In this document: in pieces, positions 1 to 6,749 of the stretch
Numbering within the stretch: the first letter of the stretch is position 1
Layout: every line of letters begins with the position of its first letter
Origin: an uncultured Bacteroidota bacterium
GTDB taxonomy: Bacteria; Bacteroidota; Bacteroidia; Flavobacteriales; TMED113
DNA length: 20,453 nt
Assembly: GCA_902520385.1 (NCBI GenBank)
Contig: CABYOB010000011.1
Location: forward strand, 1-20,453
Direction: 5' to 3'
Position numbers and translations under genes: made by a program
The notes under the pieces: generated by a model
What the model was told of the DNA's origin: nothing
Database searches by the model: none
What the model saw: only the letters and a program-made list of their open reading frames with translations

Positions 1-405
1 GAATTTGAGGAAGAAGAAGAGGTTGATGAGGTTATAGATTTTGCAGTTGTAGAAGGTTCGCCTATTTTTCCTGGTTGTAAACCTAGTAAAAAGTCAAGTC
101 TTTCAGAGAGAAAAGAAGAAGATAAACAGTGCTTGAATAAGGGAATAATGAAACATATTAAGAAAAATTTCAAATACCCAAAAATTGCTAAAGAAATGGG
201 AATACAAGAGAAAATCTATGTAAAGTTTGTAATTAACAAGACGGGCGTAATTACTGATGTTAAAGTTCTTAGGGGAGAAGATAAATATTTAAAAGAAGAA
301 GCTATGAGGTTAGTTCAAAGTATACCTTCGATGACTCCGGCAAATCAAAGAGGAAAGGCGGTTTCTGTAAATTATACCATACCAATCAATTTCATGCTAA
401 ACTAA
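1..405 (+). CDS. TonB-family energy transducer, C-terminal part (5' end outside window)
   Basis: The frame is open from base 1, so this is the last 134 residues of a longer protein; a TTG at 133 is internal, not a start. It opens with an acidic stretch (EFEEEEEVDEV), then VVEGSPIFPGC, a form typical of Bacteroidota TonB proteins just before the folded domain. The TonB C-terminal domain follows: KHIKKNFKYPKIAKEMGIQ, a VKFVINKTG strand, VLRGEDKYLKEEA, and a closing VNYTIPINFML strand. In this family the protein spans the periplasm, carries ExbB/ExbD-derived energy to outer-membrane TonB-dependent receptors, and has one N-terminal membrane helix, here lost at the edge. It ends 26 bp before the dehydrogenase gene. 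The family call is firm; the receptor it serves cannot be read from the sequence. Confidence 0.88.
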   Translation, partial: EFEEEEEVDEVIDFAVVEGSPIFPGCKPSKKSSLSERKEEDKQCLNKGIMKHIKKNFKYPKIAKEMGIQEKIYVKFVINKTGVITDVKVLRGEDKYLKEEAMRLVQSIPSMTPANQRGKAVSVNYTIPINFMLN

Positions 406-431
406 AATTAAGTTACTACAATAAATAATAG

Positions 432-1262
432 ATGAAAAAAATAGGAGTAATTGGTAGAGGTTTTGTTGGTTCTGCTGTTGAATTTGGCTTTTCTGCACAG
501 TGTGGATGTAGTGCTATTGTTAAGTCTTATGATATTGATGAAAAAAGAAAAAAAGATAGTTTAGAAGACACTGTAAACAATTCAGATTTTATTTTTGTTT
601 CAGTCCCTACTCCTTCAAATAAATCAGGTATTGATTTGTCTTTTTTGAAATCTGCTTTACAATCTATTCAAGATGTAAGTAATAAAATTGATAATATAGT
701 TTTAATTCGATCTACAATTGTTCCTGGAACAACTAAAAAGTTAAATGCACAATTTAAAAATTTAAATATTGTTTTTAATCCAGAATTTTTAACCGAAAGA
801 TCTGCAAAGTTTGACTTCATTAATCAATCTAGATTTATAATAGGAGGGGAAGAGAAATATACTAAAAAAGTTGCTGAGTTATATAAGTGGAGATTTGGTG
901 ATACTGTTCAAATAATACAAACTAATTTTGAAACAGCTGAATTAATTAAATATATGAACAACTGTTTTTTTGCTACTAAAGTTTCTTTTTTAAATGAAAT
1001 GAAGTTACTTAGTGATAAAATAGGAGCGGATTGGGATACGTCTATTCAAGGATTTGTTAGCGATGGAAGAATAGGGCATTCTCATATTCAAGTGCCAGGT
1101 CCAGACGGAAAATTAGGCTTTGGTGGAAATTGTTTTCCTAAAGATGTTAAAGCTATTATGGAATTTTCAAATAAACTTGGTGTTAAGTTAAGTACAATTG
1201 AGGGAGCATGGCAAACAAATATTAATGTTAGGCCTAAAGAAGACTTGGAAAATTATCTTTAA
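432..1262 (+). CDS. Short UDP-glucose/GDP-mannose dehydrogenase-family protein (lacks C-terminal domain)
   Basis: A 276-residue NAD-dependent nucleotide-sugar dehydrogenase homologue. Visible are the Rossmann loop GRGFVG (8–13), SVPTP (57–61), FNPEFL with Glu118, an AELIKYMNN block with Lys173 and Asn177, and GGNCFPKD with the likely catalytic Cys234. Family members oxidise the C6 hydroxyl of a UDP- or GDP-sugar to the uronate in two NAD+ steps. Usual length is about 390–450 residues. This one stops right after the central dimerisation domain, so the C-terminal domain that normally holds the nucleotide is absent. No frameshift is evident and all catalytic residues are kept, so I read it as a naturally short form rather than a decayed gene; substrate is uncertain. 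Its stop codon overlaps the end of galE. The ATG is 26 bp after the tonB stop, so the two may be co-transcribed. Confidence 0.85.
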   Translation: MKKIGVIGRGFVGSAVEFGFSAQCGCSAIVKSYDIDEKRKKDSLEDTVNNSDFIFVSVPTPSNKSGIDLSFLKSALQSIQDVSNKIDNIVLIRSTIVPGTTKKLNAQFKNLNIVFNPEFLTERSAKFDFINQSRFIIGGEEKYTKKVAELYKWRFGDTVQIIQTNFETAELIKYMNNCFFATKVSFLNEMKLLSDKIGADWDTSIQGFVSDGRIGHSHIQVPGPDGKLGFGGNCFPKDVKAIMEFSNKLGVKLSTIEGAWQTNINVRPKEDLENYL

Positions 1263-2257
1263 TTTAATTTTTTTTGTTCCCATCTCCATGCATCAATTAA
1301 AGCTTTTTGTATAGTTTTTTTTGGGGACCAATTTAGTTCCTTTTCAGCCAAACTACAGTTAGCAAATATTTCTTCTATATCACCCTCTCTTCTTTTACCA
1401 AATTCATAATTTATTTTAATATTATTATTTTTTTCAAATAAATTAATTAATTCTAAAACACTTATTCCTTTTGAAAGACCAATATTAAATATTTTTCTAG
1501 TTGTTTTGGTGTTCATTTTTTTAAAAGCGTAAACATGGGCTTGTGCAACATCACAAACATGAATATAATCTCTTATACATGTTCCATCTCTAGTAGGGTA
1601 GTCATTTCCATAAATAGTTAGCTTTTCCCTTTTTCCAATGGCACATTCACAAATTAATGGTACTAAATTATTTGGTATGTTAAGAGGATGTTCTCCAATC
1701 AATGCAGATTCATGGGCACCTATAGGATTAAAATATCTTAAAATAATAAAGTTTTTTATTTGGCTAGTTTTAATCATCTCTTCACATATTTTTTTGGTTT
1801 CTCCATATGGGGACGATGGTTTTTTGAGTTCAGTTTTTTCAGTGACAGGTAAATTGTTGGGGTTCCCATAAACAGTACAAGAGGAAGAAAAAACAAATTT
1901 TTTAATATTGTATACTTCACAAATGTTCAATAATATTTTGGTTGACTCAATATTATTTGTAAAATATTTTTCTTTTTTTTCAAATGATTCGGAGACTGAT
2001 TTTAAAGCTGCAAAATGAATTATTCCATCAATTTTTTTCCAATTAATTGAGTTGTTCATTTTTAGTTTATCAATGCAGTTTAAATCAAAAAAATCGATCT
2101 TTTTTTTACATATTTTTTCTATGTTTTCAATTGCACTTGAAGAAGAATTAGAAAAATTATCTATAATGATAGGATTAAATCCAAATTTTACTAATTCTAC
2201 TACTGTATGGGAGCCAATATAGCCAGCACCTCCTGTTACAATGATATTTTTTGACAT
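1259..2257 (-). CDS. galE: UDP-glucose 4-epimerase
   Basis: A cytoplasmic extended short-chain dehydrogenase of 332 residues, close to the usual ~338. It interconverts UDP-glucose and UDP-galactose through a 4-keto intermediate on bound NAD. The sequence shows the NAD loop GGAGYIGS (9–16), HFAALKSV (81–88), SSSCTVYG with Ser126 in the catalytic Ser position, the YxxxK pair Tyr151/Lys155, ILRYFNPIGAH (172–182), a CIRDYIHVCDVA block (227–238) and GKRREGD (287–293) near the sugar-nucleotide site. The ATG at 2257 gives a correct N-terminus directly before the Rossmann strand. It points towards the dehydrogenase gene and their ends overlap by 4 bp, so neither has a downstream gap. Together they suggest UDP-sugar supply for envelope polysaccharide. 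Its start is divergent from cyoE across a 60-bp gap. Confidence 0.95.
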   Translation of the reverse strand: MSKNIIVTGGAGYIGSHTVVELVKFGFNPIIIDNFSNSSSSAIENIEKICKKKIDFFDLNCIDKLKMNNSINWKKIDGIIHFAALKSVSESFEKKEKYFTNNIESTKILLNICEVYNIKKFVFSSSCTVYGNPNNLPVTEKTELKKPSSPYGETKKICEEMIKTSQIKNFIILRYFNPIGAHESALIGEHPLNIPNNLVPLICECAIGKREKLTIYGNDYPTRDGTCIRDYIHVCDVAQAHVYAFKKMNTKTTRKIFNIGLSKGISVLELINLFEKNNNIKINYEFGKRREGDIEEIFANCSLAEKELNWSPKKTIQKALIDAWRWEQKKLN

Positions 2258-2293
2258 AATAACTAATGAACTTTAAATATAACATAATAATAA

Positions 2294-2324
2294 TTGTTTT
2301 ATTTTTCAATCTGAATTATGTTTG
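2294..2324 (+). promoter_or_regulatory. Putative Bacteroidota-type promoter for the cyoE/cox cluster
   Basis: TTG at 2294–2296, a 20-bp spacer, then TATGTTTG at 2317–2324. This fits the published Bacteroidota pattern (-33 TTG/TTTG, -7 TAnnTTTG) in both sequence and spacing. The -7 element contains the first in-frame ATG of cyoE (2318), so a transcript starting a few bases after it could not use that codon. The match is by eye and short motifs occur by chance in AT-rich DNA. Confidence 0.45.
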
Positions 2325-3235
2325 CATTGAAAATGTATTCAATGATATTACGTAGTTATATTGAGTTATTAAAAATGCGGCTTTCATCTAGTGTTGTGTT
2401 TTCTGCTATTGCGGGATATTTGTTGGCTATAAGCGAAAAAAATCCTCACGACCCCATTGTTTTATTCAAGTTAATTATTGGTGGTTTTTTTATTGTTGGA
2501 GCTTCAAATGGATTAAATCAAGTATTTGAAATTGATGTAGATAGTTTGATGGAACGAACTAAAAATAGACCGCTTCCAAAAAAAAAAATTACGCTAACAT
2601 CAGCTATACTATTCTCTTTTTTGTTAGCTGCCTTAGGCTTAATTTGTTTATTTTCAATTAATTTATATTCCGGATTTTTTAGTCTTATATCATTATTAAT
2701 ATATGTTTTAGGCTATACTCCAATGAAAACAAATAGCCCATTGGCTGGTTTTATTGGTGCTATTCCTGGTGCTATGCCATTCATGCTAGGTTGGGTTGCA
2801 CTACAAGGGTCTTTTGGGTTAGAGCCAGGTGTCTTTTTTGCAATTCAGTTTGTTTGGCAATTTCCTCATTTTTGGTCAATTGCTTGGATTAGGTTTGAGG
2901 ATTATAAAAAAGCTAATATTAATTTATTACCCAGTAAGAATAAAGATAATAAATCAGCTTTTCAAATTGTTTTTTATACATTTTGTTTAATTCCATTGTC
3001 ATTAAGCCCTCTAATATTGCCATATATTTACCCTGAAACTTTACTTAGATTGTCTTACATAGGTGGTAGTGTGGTATTTTTAATGAGTGGTTGGTATTTT
3101 TTAAAAACTTTAAAATTTTTAAAAACACAAACAGAAAGTGAGGCAAAAAAAATTATGATTTTTAGTGTAATTTATTTGCCTACTATTCAAGCAATTTATA
3201 TTATTGATAAATATTATTATACTTTCATAAATTAA
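2318..3235 (+). CDS. cyoE: Protoheme IX farnesyltransferase (heme O synthase)
   Basis: A UbiA-superfamily integral membrane prenyltransferase that adds a farnesyl chain to heme B to make heme O, the first step towards heme A for cytochrome c oxidase. The key polyprenyl-diphosphate/Mg site lies at residues 67–86 as N-xxx-E-xxx-D-xx-M-x-RT-xx-RPLP (Asn67, Glu71, Asp75); Glu in the first acidic position is, as far as I recall, usual in Bacteroidota. A second motif region YTPMKTNSPLAGFIGAIPG (133–151) and WQFPHFWSIAWIRFEDY (180–196) also fit. The protein is hydrophobic throughout. Counted from 2318 it has 305 residues, but a promoter-like element covers that ATG; ATG 2342 (MILRSYIELLKMRLS) matches the usual N-terminus better and would give 297 residues. 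First gene of the oxidase cluster, 16 bp before the next. Confidence 0.95.
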   Translation: MFALKMYSMILRSYIELLKMRLSSSVVFSAIAGYLLAISEKNPHDPIVLFKLIIGGFFIVGASNGLNQVFEIDVDSLMERTKNRPLPKKKITLTSAILFSFLLAALGLICLFSINLYSGFFSLISLLIYVLGYTPMKTNSPLAGFIGAIPGAMPFMLGWVALQGSFGLEPGVFFAIQFVWQFPHFWSIAWIRFEDYKKANINLLPSKNKDNKSAFQIVFYTFCLIPLSLSPLILPYIYPETLLRLSYIGGSVVFLMSGWYFLKTLKFLKTQTESEAKKIMIFSVIYLPTIQAIYIIDKYYYTFIN

Positions 3236-3251
3236 AGAATATTACTAAAAA

Positions 3252-3812
3252 ATGAATGAAATAAAAAAAGAACAATCTTATAAAAGTATGCTAATGTTTG
3301 GTTTATTTAGCATAGTCATGTTATTTGCTGGTTTAACTAGTGCTTATATAGTATCCAAAGGATCTATGGGTTCACAATGGGAACTTGTTCCACTTCCAAA
3401 GGCTTTCTTTTATAGTACAATTATTATCTTAATAAGCAGTGTTTGCTTGTTTTTTTCTAATAAGTATTTGCAACAAAAGAATGAAAGATATTCAAAGCAA
3501 TTACTTTTACTAACAGTTATTATGGGTTTTGGTTTTTTTATAACCCAGTATGTGGGTTGGAAATCTCTTGTTGATAGTGGTTATTTTTTTGTTGGTTCTA
3601 GCAATGCTTCTTCCTATATTTATGTTTTTTCAGGGTTACATTTAGCTCACGTAATTTTTGGCTTATTTTTTCTTATTCAGTCATATTTTAAAATGAACTC
3701 AAAATTTTTATCTAAAGAGACTGACCTCACTTTTAAAATTAAAAATTGGTTTTGGCATTTTTTGGGCTTTCTTTGGGTTTATTTGTATTGTTTTTTGTCA
3801 TTTTGGAATTAA
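3252..3812 (+). CDS. Cytochrome c oxidase subunit III-type protein, short form
   Basis: A 186-residue membrane protein with about five hydrophobic segments (roughly 14–35, 52–69, 82–104, 121–146, 165–186). The subunit III family is recognisable by YVFSGLHLAHVIFGLFF (124–140), which matches the family's GxHGxHV segment, and by NWFWHFLGFLWVYLYC (165–180), matching the last helix YWHFVDxVW. Subunit III is a non-catalytic part of heme-copper oxidases that stabilises subunit I. It sits between cyoE and a second, longer subunit III gene; tandem subunit III genes are familiar in Bacteroidota oxidase clusters. The ATG at 3252 is 16 bp after the cyoE stop. The WHFLG helix lacks the WHFVD aspartate kept in its neighbour, so the two copies are probably not interchangeable. 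Confidence 0.85.
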   Translation: MNEIKKEQSYKSMLMFGLFSIVMLFAGLTSAYIVSKGSMGSQWELVPLPKAFFYSTIIILISSVCLFFSNKYLQQKNERYSKQLLLLTVIMGFGFFITQYVGWKSLVDSGYFFVGSSNASSYIYVFSGLHLAHVIFGLFFLIQSYFKMNSKFLSKETDLTFKIKNWFWHFLGFLWVYLYCFLSFWN

Positions 3813-3868
3813 ATCAATTTTCTTTATAAAAGACTTTAAAATTATTTATTCAGTATTTAAATATGTGT

Positions 3869-3876
3869 TATATTTG
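3869..3876 (+). promoter_or_regulatory. Possible -7 promoter element before the second cox III gene
   Basis: TATATTTG is an exact match to the Bacteroidota -7 consensus TAnnTTTG, 20 bp before the ATG at 3897. It lies in the only sizeable gap (84 bp) inside the oxidase cluster, so an internal promoter is plausible. No TTG is found at the expected -33 distance; the nearest candidate is TTC at 3849–3851, 17 bp away. Low to moderate confidence. Confidence 0.35.
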
Positions 3877-3896
3877 CTCTAATTAGTCCCTTTTTA

Positions 3897-4826
3897 ATGA
3901 AAAAAAAAGAAACACAAAATACTGATATCTGGAAAGGTGGAGATAGACCTATGGAGGCTAGCTATGGAAAGTTAATGATGTGGTTTTTTTTAATTACAGA
4001 CGCATTAACTTTTTCTGCTTTTTTAGGCGCCTATGGATATCATAGGTTTACCCACTTTGAGGAATGGCCTATTGCGGATCATGTATTTACTCATTTTCCG
4101 TTTATAAGTGGACATTATCCTTTATTTTATGTTGCGTTAATGACGTTTATTTTGATTGTAAGTTCGGTCACAATGGTTTTGGCTGTTCATGCAGGCAAAC
4201 ATATGAATAAAAAAGGTGTCGTTATTTGGTTGTTTTTAACAATTATAGGTGGCGCAACATTTTTAGGTTCTCAGGCATGGGAGTGGTATTATTTTATTAA
4301 GGGTACAAAACATGGTGCTGTTTTAGTTTCATCTGGTCAACATGGTCAACCAAGAGTTGCGCATTATGTGAGTACTGAATCTCACGATCATGATTATAAT
4401 CACTCTAAAAAAGAAAAGTATGGCCCTTATAGTGATCCATATTCAAAAGAATCATTATATAAATTTCATAATGAGAAAATGGAAAAAGAGCCATTTAATT
4501 ATAAATATCTTAATGGTGATATGGTTCCAGAAGACTTATTAAAAGAGGGTCGAGTGGTAAGAGGAGCCCCTTTAACAGGTGAAGACGCTTTTAGTTACAA
4601 TGAGTATGGTCACACAACCTTTTCAAATTTTTTCTATTTTATAACAGGATTTCATGGATTTCATGTTTTTACAGGTGTTTTAATAAATATTGTGATTTTT
4701 GTTAATGTTTTAAATAATGTATACCAAAGAAGAGGTCATTATGAAATGGTAGAAAAAGTTGGTTTATATTGGCACTTTGTTGATCTTGTTTGGGTATTTG
4801 TATTTACATTTTTTTATTTAGTTTAA
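3897..4826 (+). CDS. Cytochrome c oxidase subunit III with a long His-rich insertion
   Basis: A 309-residue member of the heme-copper oxidase subunit III family with about five membrane helices (24–48, 75–99, 108–133, 243–272, 287–309). Family marks are FLITDALTFSAFLGAY (31–46), FFYFITGFHGFHVFTG (245–260) and GLYWHFVDLVWVFVF (289–303). Between helices three and four there is a hydrophilic insert of about 105 residues (137–241), rich in charged residues, Tyr and His: six His lie between 139 and 169, including HDHDYNH (163–169). Short subunit III proteins of this type have about 200 residues, so the insert accounts for the extra length. Its side of the membrane was not established. An 84-bp gap separates it from the gene before, and the next gene begins one base after its stop. 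Confidence 0.92.
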   Translation: MKKKETQNTDIWKGGDRPMEASYGKLMMWFFLITDALTFSAFLGAYGYHRFTHFEEWPIADHVFTHFPFISGHYPLFYVALMTFILIVSSVTMVLAVHAGKHMNKKGVVIWLFLTIIGGATFLGSQAWEWYYFIKGTKHGAVLVSSGQHGQPRVAHYVSTESHDHDYNHSKKEKYGPYSDPYSKESLYKFHNEKMEKEPFNYKYLNGDMVPEDLLKEGRVVRGAPLTGEDAFSYNEYGHTTFSNFFYFITGFHGFHVFTGVLINIVIFVNVLNNVYQRRGHYEMVEKVGLYWHFVDLVWVFVFTFFYLV

Positions 4827-4827
4827 T

Positions 4828-5151
4828 ATGTCAAAAGAAAATTCTACTAGAGAAATATGGTTAGTTTTTTGGATACTTTTAATTGTAACTGCTGTTGAAG
4901 TTATTTTAGGTATAATAAAACCACCTGTTTTAACTGAAAATTATGTCATAGGAGTAAGTTTATTAAACATGACTTTTATTATACTAACTATTGTTAAAGC
5001 TTATTATATAGTTTATGCTTTTATGCATTTAGGGTCTGAAAGAAAAAACTTAAAAATATCTATATTATTACCTGTTTGGATTTTAATTCCATACTTACTT
5101 TTTATTCTTTTATCTGAGTCAACTTTTCAAGAGTTTATGTTGCATGGTTAA
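4828..5151 (+). CDS. Cytochrome c oxidase subunit IV-like membrane protein
   Basis: A 107-residue protein with three predicted membrane helices (about 10–29, 41–65 and 75–97). The middle helix ends in KAYYIVYAFMHLGSE (57–71), which resembles the K…FMHL segment of the CyoD/prokaryotic subunit IV family. These small subunits help assemble or stabilise the heme-copper oxidase and have no redox centre. Position supports the call: one base after the subunit III stop, and its 3' end overlaps the Sco gene by 8 bp, which suggests translational coupling. The ATG at 4828 is the only sensible start. Confidence 0.83.
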   Translation: MSKENSTREIWLVFWILLIVTAVEVILGIIKPPVLTENYVIGVSLLNMTFIILTIVKAYYIVYAFMHLGSERKNLKISILLPVWILIPYLLFILLSESTFQEFMLHG

Positions 5152-5848
5152 AAATTTTAAAAAATATTTTTTTCTAATCCTTATATTATTAATTCCACTA
5201 TTTCTTATACAACAATGGAGTAAGAATGCCAACCATTATTTTAAAGATTTAGGCTATAAGTTAGATGAAGTAGCGATTGTTGAAGACACAGTTTTAGTAA
5301 CTAGAATTGATAGTGTTAAGGTGCCAGACTTTACTTTTTATAATAATGTAAATGATTCTATTTCAAGAGAAAGTTTATTGGGGAATAATTATATAATTCA
5401 ATTTTTTTTCACGGCTTGCCCTACTATTTGTCCTACTAGCACTGTAAATATTAGAAATGAAATATATAATAAATTTATTAATGCTGATGATTTTAAAATC
5501 ATCACAATTAGTATTGCTGAAGACTCTTTTGCAAAAATGATAGATTACAGAAATAGATTTAATATTGTTTCACCAAATTGGGTTTTTTTAACTGGCCCTA
5601 GAGATAAAGCATGGTCTTTTGCTACTACTTTATCTTTGTCTGCGGGATTTGGTAGTAAGGAAGAGGGCGGATTTTTTCACTCTCCATTTATAGTTCTAGT
5701 TGATAAAGAAGGCTTTATTAGAACAGGAATTGATAAGCAAAAAAATATTAAACCTGTTTGGGATGCTACATCTTTTTCTGACATGGAGCTTCTTGCGGAA
5801 GATGTATCTCAGCTTTTTTTTAATCAAAATAAACCATATAAAAGATGA
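5144..5848 (+). CDS. Sco1/SenC-family copper chaperone for cytochrome c oxidase
   Basis: A 234-residue thioredoxin-fold protein anchored by one N-terminal membrane helix (about 8–23), with the rest in the periplasm. The Cu-binding motif CPTIC (Cys92, Cys96) lies in FFFTACPTICPTS, and the third ligand is probably His179 in FFHSPFIVLVDKEG. TISIAEDSFAKMIDYRNRF (121–139) fits the family pattern that follows the CxxxC strand. Sco proteins deliver copper to, or reduce the cysteines of, the CuA site in oxidase subunit II. All three copper ligands are present, so it should be functional. Its start overlaps the subunit IV gene by 8 bp and its end overlaps the next gene in an ATGA junction, giving a tightly coupled oxidase-biogenesis block. 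Confidence 0.92.
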   Translation: MVKNFKKYFFLILILLIPLFLIQQWSKNANHYFKDLGYKLDEVAIVEDTVLVTRIDSVKVPDFTFYNNVNDSISRESLLGNNYIIQFFFTACPTICPTSTVNIRNEIYNKFINADDFKIITISIAEDSFAKMIDYRNRFNIVSPNWVFLTGPRDKAWSFATTLSLSAGFGSKEEGGFFHSPFIVLVDKEGFIRTGIDKQKNIKPVWDATSFSDMELLAEDVSQLFFNQNKPYKR

Positions 5849-6063
5849 AAAGAATAGGTGTGGTTTGTGTGTTGTTTTTTTTCTATTTAGAGTCTTATTC
5901 CCAATGCGCTATGTGTAAAGCAATTGCGGAGTCTGACCCTCAAGGAAAAGAGTCTCTTTATGAAGGTTTAAATACAGGAATACTGTATTTGATGGGTATT
6001 CCTTATATTTTATTGACTATCGCGTTTGTATATATATATATAAATAGAAAAAGGGTATTATAA
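5845..6063 (+). CDS. Small membrane protein with CxxC motif, uncharacterised
   Basis: A 72-residue protein. An N-terminal hydrophobic segment (about 4–17) ends in SYSQ and looks like a signal peptide. It is followed at once by CAMCKAIAES, putting a CxxC pair (Cys21, Cys24) at or near the mature N-terminus, then a short polar stretch, and a single membrane helix (about 46–66) with a basic tail INRKRVL. I recognise the layout from similar small proteins beside oxidase or Sco genes in other Bacteroidota, but know of no assigned function. The start ATG sits inside an ATGA overlap with the sco stop, which strongly supports translation. The exposed CxxC next to a copper chaperone makes a metal-binding or thiol role in oxidase maturation possible; this is inference only. 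Confidence 0.8.
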   Translation: MKRIGVVCVLFFFYLESYSQCAMCKAIAESDPQGKESLYEGLNTGILYLMGIPYILLTIAFVYIYINRKRVL

Positions 6064-6068
6064 AATCT

Positions 6069-6749
6069 ATGACTTTAATTTTAGCTATCGATACTAGTTC
6101 AAAAAATTGTTCAGTAAGTCTGTCAAAGGATGGGGTTTTGTTAGAAACTGTTGAAAATTATAGTGAATCCTTTTCTCATGCTGAAAATTTACATGTATTT
6201 TGTAAAAAAATCATAAAAAAAACAAATTTATCTTTTTCAGATATTGATGCTTATGCCTTTAGTGAGGGGCCAGGTTCCTATACTGGATTGCGAATTGGTG
6301 CAGCGGCTGTTAAGGGATTTGCTTTTAGTTTTGATAAGCCAGTAATTTTAGTGTCAACTTTGAAGGCTATGGCTAATGCTCATAAAGATATACATACATT
6401 ATTGTGTCCTTTAATGGACTCAAGAAAAGGTGAGGTTTATTTAGGTCTATATGATCATAATATGAAAACTTTGTTAGAGCCTCAACCTCATATTATTTCC
6501 GAAAAATCTTTGATTGGGTATTTGCAAAAAAATAAAATTTCTTTTTTTGGAACTGGGTGTGAAAAGATGAAAAAAGTTGTAAGTCATGAAAATGCATATT
6601 TTATAAGCGAATTTTTTCCATCCTCAAAGTATTTAATTGAACTAGCTCACAGTAATTACAAAAAAAATAATTTTGCTGATATTTCTAATTTTGAGCCTCT
6701 ATATTTAAAAGAATTTATGCCTACAAAGCAAAAAAAGAATATTATTTAA
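6069..6749 (+). CDS. tsaB: tRNA t6A37 biosynthesis protein TsaB
   Basis: A 226-residue ASKHA-fold protein, close to the usual ~230. The N-terminal phosphate-1-like segment LAIDTSSKNCSVSL (5–18) and the strongly conserved SEGPGSYTGLRIGAAAVKG (65–83) identify it. LMDSRKGEVYLGLYD follows in the middle of the protein. TsaB is the non-catalytic partner of TsaD; with TsaE and TsaC they form threonylcarbamoyl-adenosine at position 37 of ANN-decoding tRNAs in the cytoplasm. It starts 5 bp after the CxxC protein, so it probably rides on the oxidase transcript although its job is unrelated. Its 3' end overlaps the convergent dipeptidase gene by 8 bp. No other t6A gene is in the window. Confidence 0.93.
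   Translation: MTLILAIDTSSKNCSVSLSKDGVLLETVENYSESFSHAENLHVFCKKIIKKTNLSFSDIDAYAFSEGPGSYTGLRIGAAAVKGFAFSFDKPVILVSTLKAMANAHKDIHTLLCPLMDSRKGEVYLGLYDHNMKTLLEPQPHIISEKSLIGYLQKNKISFFGTGCEKMKKVVSHENAYFISEFFPSSKYLIELAHSNYKKNNFADISNFEPLYLKEFMPTKQKKNII

Noticed and set aside
1638..1871. Plus-strand frame of 77 codons
   Set aside because: It lies wholly within galE, which carries all its epimerase motifs on the other strand.
5700..5918. A 72-codon plus-strand frame bridging sco and the small CxxC gene
   Set aside because: It is an out-of-frame reading of both genes, which each have better evidence.
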